From Alistipes megaguti (GTDB lineage: Bacteria; Bacteroidota; Bacteroidia; Bacteroidales; Rikenellaceae), in the NCBI RefSeq assembly GCF_900604385.1, contig NZ_LR027382.1, positions 1,885,501-1,949,500 of the forward strand: 64,000 nucleotides of DNA, read 5' to 3'. The notes under the pieces were generated by a model, which worked only from the letters and a program-made list of their open reading frames with translations, was not told where the DNA came from and searched no databases. Both the position numbers and the translations under genes were made by a program. Shown here piece by piece: positions 34,359 through 41,906 of the stretch. The first letter of the stretch is position 1, and every line of letters begins with the position of its first letter.

Positions 34359-36545
34359 ATGAAACGTATCATCGGTTTATTGACGCTTTTTCTGACCATG
34401 ACACTCGTTTGTTGCAAATCCGAGAAGCAGGTGGGCGAGAATCCCTTCTTCTCCGAGTGGGAGACCCCCTACGGCGTGCCCCCCTTCGACCGGATCGCCC
34501 CCGAACACTTCCTGCCCGCCCTGGAGCGCGGCATGTCGCTCCATGACGCCGAAATCGACGCCATCACCTCGAACAACGACGAACCCTCGTTCGAAAACAC
34601 GATTCTTGCCTACGACAACTCCGGGAAGATGCTCTCCCAGGTGGAGCTGATCTTTGAGATGCTCTGCGCCGCGGAGAACACCCCCGAACTGGAGAAGCTC
34701 CAGGTGGAGGCGGCGCCTCTGCTGGCGGCTCATGCCGACCGTATCCGGCTCAACGGGAAGCTCTTCGAACGCGTCAAGGCGGTCTACGACCGCCGCGCGG
34801 CGATGGATCTCGATGCCGAGCAGCTGCGGCTGGTGGAGAAGACCTACCGCAGCTTCGTGCGTGCCGGGGCGCTGCTCGATGCCGAACGGAAGGCCCGTCT
34901 GAAGGAGATCAACGAGGCGCTGTCGCTGGCCGCCGTGCACTTCGGCAACAACATCCGTGCGGAGAACAACAACTTCGTGATGATGCTTTCGTCGGATGAG
35001 CTGGACGGCCTGCCCGCAAACGTGCGTGATCTGGCCCGCGAGACGGCCGCCAAACTGGGCAAGAAGGATCGGTATGCCTTCACGCTGCAGAAGTCGAGCC
35101 TGATTCCCTTCCTGACCTACTCCTCCCGCCGTGACCGCCGCGAGGAGCTTTACAAGGCCTATCTGAACCGCTGCAACAACGGCGACGAATACGACAACAA
35201 ACAGCTGATCAACGACTTCATCCGTCTGCGCACGGAGAAGGCACACCTGCTGGGCTACCCGTCGTATGCCGCGTATGTGGTCGACGACGAGATGGCCCGT
35301 ACCACCGACGCCGTCTATGCACTGCTCGACGAGGTGTGGGAACCGGCCCTCGAACGCGCCAAGGGCGAACTCGCCGAGATGGAGGAGCTCTTCCGCAAGG
35401 ATGTCCCCGAGGGTGAATTCGCCTCGTGGGACTGGTGGTATTACGCCGAGAAGCTCCGCAAGCAGAAATACGCCCTCGACGAGGAGATGCTGCGTCCCTA
35501 CTTCTTGCTCGAAAATGTCCAGATGGGGATCTTCTTCCTCGCCAACCGCCTCTACGGCATTACGTTCCGTCCGGTAGTCGTGCCGCTGTACCATCCCGAG
35601 GCCGTGGCCTACGAGGTGCTCGATGCCGACGAGTCGCACCTCGGCATCCTCTACTTCGACTTCTTCCCCCGCGACGGAAAGAGCCAGGGCGCCTGGTGCG
35701 GCAACTACGTCGAACAGACCTTCGACGAGGAGGGGCACCGTGTGGCTCCCGTCGTCTCGATCGTCTGCAACTTCACCCGCCCGACCTCGAACACCCCCGC
35801 GCTGCTGACCCTCGACGAGACCGAGACGCTCTTCCACGAATTCGGCCATGCCCTGCACTTCCTTTTCCACAATGTCCGCTACCGCGGCCTCTCGGAGGTC
35901 GAGGGTGACTTCGTCGAGATGCCCTCGCAGCTGATGGAGAACTGGGCCTTCGAACCCGACGTGCTCAAACAGTATGCCGTGCACTACCGCTCGAACGAGG
36001 TTATTCCCGACTATCTGATCGAAAAACTGCGCCGCAGCCGCCTCTTCAACCAGGGATTCATGACCACGGAGCTCATCGCCGCATCGCTCTCCGACATGGA
36101 CATCCACTCGATTGGCGAATACGAGGAGTTCGACCCGATGGCCTTCGAGCGCCGGGCGCTGACCGAACGCCGCGGACTGATCCCGCAGATCGAACCCCGC
36201 TACCACTATCCCTACTTCTCGCACATCTTCGACGGCGGCTATGCGGCCGGATACTACTTCTATACGTGGGCCGCGGTGCTGGACAAGGATGTCTTCGAGG
36301 CTTTCCGCGAGAGCGGCGACCTCTACAACCGGCAGATCGCCGATTCGCTGCGCCGCAAGGTGCTCGCCCGTGGCGGCTCGGCCGACGGCATGACCCTCTA
36401 TCGCGACTTTCGCGGCAAGGACCCCGACAAGCGCCCGATGCTGCGCAGCCGCGGTCTGTGGAGCGACCCCGTGCCGGCCGATTCGCTCTCCGTGAACCCG
36501 GTTGCGGGGAAGAACCCCGCCGCAACGCCGGCTTCACAGCGCTAA
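34359..36545 (+). CDS. M3 family metallopeptidase (Dcp-type), lipoprotein
   Basis: The product is 728 residues. The start MKRIIGLLTLFLTMTLVCC gives a lipoprotein-like signal, so the peptidase is envelope-located. The zinc site HEFGHALH is at residues 493-500, with the third ligand in the helix after it (SEVEGDFVEMPSQLMENW). This is an M3 (thimet oligopeptidase/Dcp) fold, which trims short peptides, removing dipeptides in Dcp relatives. The C-terminus has an extra proline-, alanine- and serine-rich tail. A second M3 gene follows after 37 bp, so the two are a cotranscribed tandem pair. Confidence 0.93.
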   Translation: MKRIIGLLTLFLTMTLVCCKSEKQVGENPFFSEWETPYGVPPFDRIAPEHFLPALERGMSLHDAEIDAITSNNDEPSFENTILAYDNSGKMLSQVELIFEMLCAAENTPELEKLQVEAAPLLAAHADRIRLNGKLFERVKAVYDRRAAMDLDAEQLRLVEKTYRSFVRAGALLDAERKARLKEINEALSLAAVHFGNNIRAENNNFVMMLSSDELDGLPANVRDLARETAAKLGKKDRYAFTLQKSSLIPFLTYSSRRDRREELYKAYLNRCNNGDEYDNKQLINDFIRLRTEKAHLLGYPSYAAYVVDDEMARTTDAVYALLDEVWEPALERAKGELAEMEELFRKDVPEGEFASWDWWYYAEKLRKQKYALDEEMLRPYFLLENVQMGIFFLANRLYGITFRPVVVPLYHPEAVAYEVLDADESHLGILYFDFFPRDGKSQGAWCGNYVEQTFDEEGHRVAPVVSIVCNFTRPTSNTPALLTLDETETLFHEFGHALHFLFHNVRYRGLSEVEGDFVEMPSQLMENWAFEPDVLKQYAVHYRSNEVIPDYLIEKLRRSRLFNQGFMTTELIAASLSDMDIHSIGEYEEFDPMAFERRALTERRGLIPQIEPRYHYPYFSHIFDGGYAAGYYFYTWAAVLDKDVFEAFRESGDLYNRQIADSLRRKVLARGGSADGMTLYRDFRGKDPDKRPMLRSRGLWSDPVPADSLSVNPVAGKNPAATPASQR

Positions 36546-36582
36546 CCCCCTCCCCTCGAAAACGAAAACCCAAGACCCGAAT

Positions 36583-38700
36583 ATGAAAAAAGCAATTTTG
36601 ATTATGGCCATTTCCGCACTGGCGGCAGGCTGCGCCGACAACTCGGTTCCCAAGGCACAGCTGCCCGAACTCGATCTTTCGAATCCGCTGCTGGCCCCGT
36701 GGGAGACCCCCTACGCCACGCCGCCCTTCTCGAAGATCGAACTCAAACACTATGAACCGGCCTTCGATGCCGCCATCGCCTGCTCGCGGGCCGAGGTGGC
36801 GGCCATTGTCGACAATCCCAAAAAACCGTCGTTCGTCAATACGATCGTCGCCCTCGAACAGAGCGGCTCGCTGCTCTCGCGCATCGAGGGGATCTTCTTC
36901 AACATGCTCGGCGCCGAGACCTCGGACCAGCTGCAGGAGATCTCGCTGCGCGTGCAGCCCAAACTGACCGAACTGGAGAACGACATCTCGCTCAACGAGA
37001 AGCTCTTCGAACGCGTGAAGGCCGTCTACGAACACCCCGGACGCCTCTCGCAGGAGGAGCGCATGCTGCTCGAAAAGACCTACAAGCACTTCGCCCGCAA
37101 CGGCGCCGCCCTCTCGCCCGAGAAGAAGAAGCTCTACCGCCAGTATACGACCGAACTCTCGGCCCTGACGCTCAAGTTCGGCCAGAATTCGCTGGCCGCC
37201 ACCAACGCCTTCACGCTCCATATCACCGATCCGAAAGTGGTGGCCGAACTGCCCGGATTCGTGCGGGAGGGGATGGCCGCCGAGGCCGCCTCGCGCGGCG
37301 AGAAGGGGTGGACCGTCACGCTGCAGTATCCGAGCTACCTCCCCTTCATGACCTACTCCACGAACCGCGAACTGAAGGAGAAACTCTGGCGCGCGCGGTC
37401 CTCGGAGTGTCTGGGCGGCAAGTTCGACAACACGGAGTTGATCCGCCGGATCGTCAATACGAGGCTGAAGATCGCCAATCTGCTGGGCTACAAGTGCTAT
37501 GCCGACTACGTGCTGGAGGAGCGCATGGCCGGTGACACGAAGACGGTCGAGTCGTTCCTGAACGACCTGCTCGTGCAGACCAAGTCGTGGGCCGATGCCG
37601 ACTACCGCACGGTGAGCGAATACGCCGCCTCGAAGGGGCTCAAAGGAGAGCTCATGCCGTGGGACTGGCCCTATTACAGCACCATGTACAAGGATGAAAA
37701 GTATGCGCTCAACGACGAGCTGGTGAAGCCCTATTTCGAACTCGAACATGTCAAGAAGGGGGTCTTCCTGCTGGCCAACAAGCTCTACGGACTGAACTTC
37801 ACGCCCAATACGAAGATCGACGTCTACCATCCCGACGTGACGGCCTACGACGTCACGGACCGCGACGGCCGTTTCCTGGCGGTGCTCTACCTCGACTTCT
37901 TCCCCCGCGCCTCGAAGACCGCCGGGGCGTGGATGACCGAATTCCGCGGTGCGAAGATCGTCAACGGCAAGGAGACCCGTCCGCTGGTCTCGCTGGTGAT
38001 GAACTTCACCAAACCGACCGCAACGACCCCTTCGCTGCTTACCTTCGACGAATTCAACACCTTCCTGCATGAATTCGGCCACTCGTTGCACGGCATGCTC
38101 GGCAAGGGACACTACGAGTCGCTGACCGGCACGAACGTCTATCGCGACTTCGTCGAACTCCCGTCGCAGATCATGGAGAACTGGGCCACCGAGAAGGAGT
38201 ATCTCGATCTGTGGGCCGTCCACTACCAGACCGGCGAGAAGATCCCTGCGGAGATCGTCGACCGCATTGTTGCCGCGCAGAACTATCTGGCTGCCTATCT
38301 CCACGTGCGCCAGCTGTCGTTCGGCTTCACCGACATGGCCTGGCATACGCTGACCGAACCCTTCGGGGAAGATGTCGAGCAGTTCGAAGTCCGGGCGATG
38401 GCCCCCACGCAGGTGCTGCCCGTGGTGGAGGGTACGGCCACGTCGCCGTCGTTCGGCCACATCTTCTCGGGCGGTTATGCCGCCGGCTATTACGGCTACA
38501 AGTGGGCCGAGGTGCTCGATGCCGACGCTTTCTCGCTCTTCAAGGAGAAGGGAATCTTCAATGAGGAGGTGGCTGAGTCGTTCCGCAAGAACATCCTCGA
38601 GAAGGGCGGTACGGAGCATCCCATGGATCTCTACGTGCGCTTCCGGGGCCACAAGCCCGACAGCCGGGCGCTGATCGAGCGCATGGGACTCGGAAAATAA
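36583..38700 (+). CDS. M3 family metallopeptidase (Dcp-type), second copy, lipoprotein
   Basis: The product is 705 residues. MKKAILIMAISALAAGC is a clear lipoprotein signal. The zinc motif HEFGHSLH is at residues 496-503, followed by the third-ligand helix (YRDFVELPSQIMENW), and the C-terminal substrate region FSGGYAAGYYGYKWAEVLDAD is standard for Dcp. It is clearly related to the preceding gene (both share LLAPWETPYATPP-like openings), but they are diverged, so the duplication is not recent. A terminator follows at about 70 bp. A joint role in peptide feeding is the likely function. Confidence 0.94.
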   Translation: MKKAILIMAISALAAGCADNSVPKAQLPELDLSNPLLAPWETPYATPPFSKIELKHYEPAFDAAIACSRAEVAAIVDNPKKPSFVNTIVALEQSGSLLSRIEGIFFNMLGAETSDQLQEISLRVQPKLTELENDISLNEKLFERVKAVYEHPGRLSQEERMLLEKTYKHFARNGAALSPEKKKLYRQYTTELSALTLKFGQNSLAATNAFTLHITDPKVVAELPGFVREGMAAEAASRGEKGWTVTLQYPSYLPFMTYSTNRELKEKLWRARSSECLGGKFDNTELIRRIVNTRLKIANLLGYKCYADYVLEERMAGDTKTVESFLNDLLVQTKSWADADYRTVSEYAASKGLKGELMPWDWPYYSTMYKDEKYALNDELVKPYFELEHVKKGVFLLANKLYGLNFTPNTKIDVYHPDVTAYDVTDRDGRFLAVLYLDFFPRASKTAGAWMTEFRGAKIVNGKETRPLVSLVMNFTKPTATTPSLLTFDEFNTFLHEFGHSLHGMLGKGHYESLTGTNVYRDFVELPSQIMENWATEKEYLDLWAVHYQTGEKIPAEIVDRIVAAQNYLAAYLHVRQLSFGFTDMAWHTLTEPFGEDVEQFEVRAMAPTQVLPVVEGTATSPSFGHIFSGGYAAGYYGYKWAEVLDADAFSLFKEKGIFNEEVAESFRKNILEKGGTEHPMDLYVRFRGHKPDSRALIERMGLGK

Positions 38701-38766
38701 CGGCGCTGCGGTTTCGGTGCTGCGGTCTCGGAGTGAGAGGCCGCGCTCCCCGAAACCGGACCTGCG

Positions 38767-38806
38767 AAAAGCGGCCTCCGCCCAATGACGGAGACCGCTT
38801 TTTTTT
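38767..38806 (+). terminator. Terminator after the M3 peptidase pair
   Basis: AAAAGCGG-CTCCG pairs with CGGAG-CCGCTTTT with one bulge on each arm, followed by eight T. From here to the tRNA terminator (38807-38930) nothing was recognised. Confidence 0.8.
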
Positions 38807-38933
38807 GAACAGGTGCGGAGTTTTTTTGAGAGGGTGAGGGTAGTGGCCGGTATGAGGGCCCGGATTCTCGGATCGGCTGTGTGTGCTCGGGGGTTGGTGT
38901 TCCTCTGTGGAAACCTTTCAGAAACCCCACCAA

Positions 38934-38965
38934 CAAAAAAACCGCCCCGGAGATCGGAGCGGTCT
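38934..38965 (-). terminator. Terminator of tRNA-Gln
   Basis: ACCGCCCCG pairs with CGGAGCGGT (one mismatch) around a GAGAT loop. On the minus strand it is followed by a T tract (the A7 run at 38934-38941), ending the tRNA transcript. Confidence 0.7.
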
Positions 38966-38968
38966 TTG

Positions 38969-39039
38969 TTGAGCTACCTGGATTCGAACCAAGAATAACA
39001 GGACCAGAATCTGTTGTGTTACCATTACACCATAGCTCA
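38969..39039 (-). tRNA. tRNA-Gln, anticodon CTG
   Basis: The 71-base cloverleaf folds on the minus strand. The acceptor arm TGAGCTA pairs with TAGCTCA and the discriminator is A. The anticodon loop TTCTGGT sits in the stem ACAG/CTGT, giving CTG (complement at 39005-39007), and the T arm is CTTGG-TTCGAAT-CCAGG. CCA is not encoded. It is a single tRNA with its own promoter and terminator. Confidence 0.92.
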
Positions 39040-39078
39040 ATGTCCTCGTCAAGCCTCTGTTCGATTGGTTTGACGATG

Positions 39079-39109
39079 CAAAAGTAGAACTTTATTTTTC
39101 AATTGCAAA
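39079..39109 (-). promoter_or_regulatory. Consensus promoter of tRNA-Gln
   Basis: On the minus strand: TTTG, 19 bp, TACTTTTG, an exact consensus match, about 40 bp upstream of the mature tRNA 5' end. Confidence 0.85.
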
Positions 39110-39131
39110 GAAAAATCCCAAAAAAATTTAC

Positions 39132-39139
39132 TATTTTTG
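39132..39139 (+). promoter_or_regulatory. Promoter -7 box of the nucleoside transporter gene
   Basis: TATTTTTG matches TAnnTTTG and lies 60 bp before the ATG at 39200. It is divergent from the tRNA promoter, and no TTTG was found at the expected -33 position. Confidence 0.5.
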
Positions 39140-39199
39140 TTTCAATCTCCTCGGAGATAGACCTAATGAATCTTGAAATATTCTGTAAATCGTTACGTT

Positions 39200-40480
39200 A
39201 TGGGAATCAAACTGCGCCTCGTCATCATGAACTTCCTCCAGTACGCCATCTGGGGTGCCTATCTGACCTCCATGGGATCGTATCTGGTCGGAGTCGGTCT
39301 GGCGACGCATATCGGCATCTTCTATGCCATGCAGGGTATCGTCTCGCTCTTCATGCCCGCCGTCATCGGCATCGTCGCCGACCGCTGGATCCCGGCTCAG
39401 CGCCTGCTCGGCTTCTGCCATCTGTTGGCCGCCCTGTTCATGGCCGCCGCCGGCGGTTATGCCATGACCTCGGGGAACGGCGTACAGTTCGGTCTGCTCT
39501 TTACGCTCTATGCGCTCAGCGTGGCCTTCTACATGCCGACGATCGCCCTCTCGAACTCCGTGGCATACTGCGTCCTCGAAGGCGCCGGTCTCGATACGGT
39601 CAAGGCCTTCCCGCCGATCCGCGTCTGGGGGACCGTCGGCTTCATCTGTTCGATGCTCCTCTGTGATGCCGCCGGATTCCAGACCACCTACATGCAGTTC
39701 CTGCAGTGTGCCGTGCTGGGGCTCGTCCTCGGATTCTACGCCTTGACGCTGCCCGCCTGCCCCATCAGCCGCGACGGCGACCGCAAATCACTGGTCGAAG
39801 CCCTCGGTCTGAGAGCCTTCACCCTCTTCAAGCAGAAACGGATGGCCCTGTTCTTCATCTTTTCGATGCTGCTCGGCATCTCGCTTCAGATCACCAACGG
39901 CTTTGCAAACCCCTTCATCACCTCGTTCCGCGATATCCCGGAGTTTGCCTCGACCTTCGGCGCCAACCACGCCAATGCGCTGATCTCGCTCTCGCAGGTC
40001 TCCGAAACCCTCTGCATCCTGCTCATCCCCTTCTTCCTGAAGCGTTTCGGCATCAAGAACGTCATGCTGATGGCCATGCTGGCCTGGGTGCTGCGTTTCG
40101 GCCTGTTCGGACTGGGAAATCCCGGCGGCGGAGTCTGGATGTTCATCCTCTCGATGATTGTCTACGGCGTGGCCTTCGATTTCTTCAACATCTCGGGCTC
40201 GCTCTTCGTCAACAAGGAGACCGACGTGACGATCCGCTCCAGCGCCCAGGGTCTCTTCATGATCATGACCAACGGCATCGGCGCCACGATCGGTACGCTC
40301 GGTGCACAGGCCGTCGTCAACCGGCTGGTCTACTCGCAGCAGAGCGCCGCGGCCCAGGTGGCCGGCTGGTCGCAATCGTGGTTGGTCTTTGCCGGATATG
40401 CCCTGGTGGTGGCCGTAGTCTTTGCGCTGGTCTTCCGTTATAAGCACGATCCCCATGCCGTCGAAGAGGTCAACCGCTGA
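39200..40480 (+). CDS. MFS nucleoside permease family transporter
   Basis: The product is 426 residues with 12 predicted membrane segments. The opening MGIKLRLVIMNFLQYAIWGAYLTSMG and the motifs GIVADRWIPAQRLLG and TLYALSVAFYMPTIALSNSVA are characteristic of the NupG/XapB nucleoside:H+ symporter family. The ATG at 39200 is preferred over one nine codons earlier because it gives the conserved opening. It imports nucleosides, probably for salvage. The next gene begins inside its last 26 bp in another frame. Confidence 0.92.
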   Translation: MGIKLRLVIMNFLQYAIWGAYLTSMGSYLVGVGLATHIGIFYAMQGIVSLFMPAVIGIVADRWIPAQRLLGFCHLLAALFMAAAGGYAMTSGNGVQFGLLFTLYALSVAFYMPTIALSNSVAYCVLEGAGLDTVKAFPPIRVWGTVGFICSMLLCDAAGFQTTYMQFLQCAVLGLVLGFYALTLPACPISRDGDRKSLVEALGLRAFTLFKQKRMALFFIFSMLLGISLQITNGFANPFITSFRDIPEFASTFGANHANALISLSQVSETLCILLIPFFLKRFGIKNVMLMAMLAWVLRFGLFGLGNPGGGVWMFILSMIVYGVAFDFFNISGSLFVNKETDVTIRSSAQGLFMIMTNGIGATIGTLGAQAVVNRLVYSQQSAAAQVAGWSQSWLVFAGYALVVAVVFALVFRYKHDPHAVEEVNR

Positions 40481-41342
40481 TCCGTGGCGGATCGGGGTCG
40501 GTGACCGCTGCATCCGCTGCGGCCGTTGCGTGCGGGTCTGTCCGTCGCAAATTTTCGGACGGGTGGAGCCCGAAGGGCGGATTGTGGTGCGCGAACCCGA
40601 AGGGTGCATCGTCTGCGGCCACTGTGTGGCGGCCTGTCCCGCGGGGGCGATCGACCACGAAGCCTTCCCGCTCGAACGGGTGCACGAGGCCGACCGGACG
40701 CAGCTCCCTTCGCCCGAGCAGGTGGAGTTGCTCATGGCCGTGCGGCGTTCGAACCGCGCCCTGTCGAGGCGTCCGGTGCCGCAGGAGTATCTCGATCGTA
40801 TCCTCGCCGCCGCCGACCGCGCTCCGACGGCCAGCAATGCCCGTGAGCTGGGTTACACGATTGTGACCGATCCGGAGCGGCTGCGGCAGGTGGCCGAGTA
40901 TACGCTCGGGGTCTTCCGGGAGTTGGAACGGCTGTTGTCGAGCCCCTTCGTGAAGCCCTGGCTCAAGCAGCTGATGCCCGGCGTCTATCGCTATGTCCCG
41001 GTCTTTACCCGCCTGCGCCGCGACTATGCCGAAGGGCGAGACCGTATTCTGCGCGGCGCCACGGCGCTGATCTTCATCCACGCGCCGGAGAAAAACCGTT
41101 TCGCGGCCGAGGATGCCAATCTGGCCTGTCAGAACGCTTCGCTCATGGCCGAGGCGTTGGGGGTGAGTCAGATCTACATGGGGTTCGTGTTGACGGCCAT
41201 CCGGCAGGACCGTCACAAGCGTCTGAACCGGATGCTGGGACTTGAAGGGCGTTGCATTGCGGCCATTCTGGCACTCGGAATGCCCGAATTCCTCTATCCC
41301 AACTACATCGACCGCGAACCCTCTGAGGTGCATCGCATCTGA
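40455..41342 (+). CDS. Ferredoxin-nitroreductase fusion protein
   Basis: The product is 295 residues. Residues 10-65 form a two-cluster ferredoxin with CIRCGRCVRVCPSQIFG and CIVCGHCVAACPAGA. Residues 80-295 form an FMN-binding nitroreductase domain (VRRSNRALSRRPVP, then PTASNARELGYTIV, and GLEGRCIAAILALGMP near the end). Such fusions move electrons from a ferredoxin-type carrier to flavin and reduce an unknown electrophile or nitro compound. The start overlaps the MFS gene by 26 bp, so translation is probably coupled. It is followed by a purine-rich repetitive tract. Confidence 0.9.
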   Translation: MPSKRSTADPWRIGVGDRCIRCGRCVRVCPSQIFGRVEPEGRIVVREPEGCIVCGHCVAACPAGAIDHEAFPLERVHEADRTQLPSPEQVELLMAVRRSNRALSRRPVPQEYLDRILAAADRAPTASNARELGYTIVTDPERLRQVAEYTLGVFRELERLLSSPFVKPWLKQLMPGVYRYVPVFTRLRRDYAEGRDRILRGATALIFIHAPEKNRFAAEDANLACQNASLMAEALGVSQIYMGFVLTAIRQDRHKRLNRMLGLEGRCIAAILALGMPEFLYPNYIDREPSEVHRI

Positions 41343-41597
41343 CTGCCCGCAGGGGGTGCAAAGGGGCGCAAGGGGGCGCAAGGGGCGCAAAAGGGCGCAG
41401 GGGCGGTGTGGCCGGCCGGACGGTGTGGACAGGCGGCACGGATGGATGCCCCGGACGGATGGCGTGGACAAGCGGCTTGAATGGATGACCCGGACGGATG
41501 GCACGGGCAGGCGGCGTGAATGGACATTGTGCGGTGCGGCATGGACGTCGGTATGGACGGGCGTCACGGTGCAGTACGGATTGCCGCCGCAGTCGTG
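41343..41597 (+). repeat. Purine-rich repeat tract, no gene seen
   Basis: From 41350 to 41410 the unit GGCGCAAGGGG / GGGGCGCAA is repeated about five times. From 41430 to 41530 units built on GGATG-C-CGGACGGATGGC(G/A)-GG recur three or four times, with period near 36 bp. The strand is purine-rich and frames are low-complexity. It ends at the terminator at 41598. Confidence 0.65.
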
Positions 41598-41632
41598 AAA
41601 AAAGGGAACGGCTTTCGATCGTTCCCTTTTAT
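41598..41632. terminator. Terminator downstream of the ferredoxin-nitroreductase gene
   Basis: AAAAGGGAACG pairs with CGTTCCCTTTT around a nine-base loop, A-rich before and T-rich after. It could act in both directions between convergent genes. Confidence 0.82.
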
Positions 41633-41906
41633 GTTTATGGTAAATGTCCGGGGTTACGTGCCGCTCCGGGGCTTTGTGTTGTTCCGAGATTTTGTATCAC
41701 TTCGAGGTTGCACGTCGCTTCGGAGTTGCTTGCGCTTGTTGCGTGCTGCGGTGTCGCAAGCCTCTTGCCGCCTTGCCGCCTTGCTCTTACGTCCGATTTT
41801 CGTCCTTTCGCCGTTGGCTCCATCGTAACCGGCCCCATGTCGTTCGTCCCTTGCGGTTCGCCTCGTTGCTGTGGCCTCTTGTCGTTATGCCCGCACGCCC
41901 CCTCCG
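41633..41906 (-). other. Intergenic region, purine-biased on the minus strand, no gene seen
   Basis: About 270 bp between the terminator and the stop of the LptD-like gene. Read in the direction of that gene's transcript it is purine-rich, with repeats such as GCAAGGCG / GGCAAGAGG near 41760-41790 and CCCGGAGC-like units near 41660-41700. No frame resembles a protein. Confidence 0.4.
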
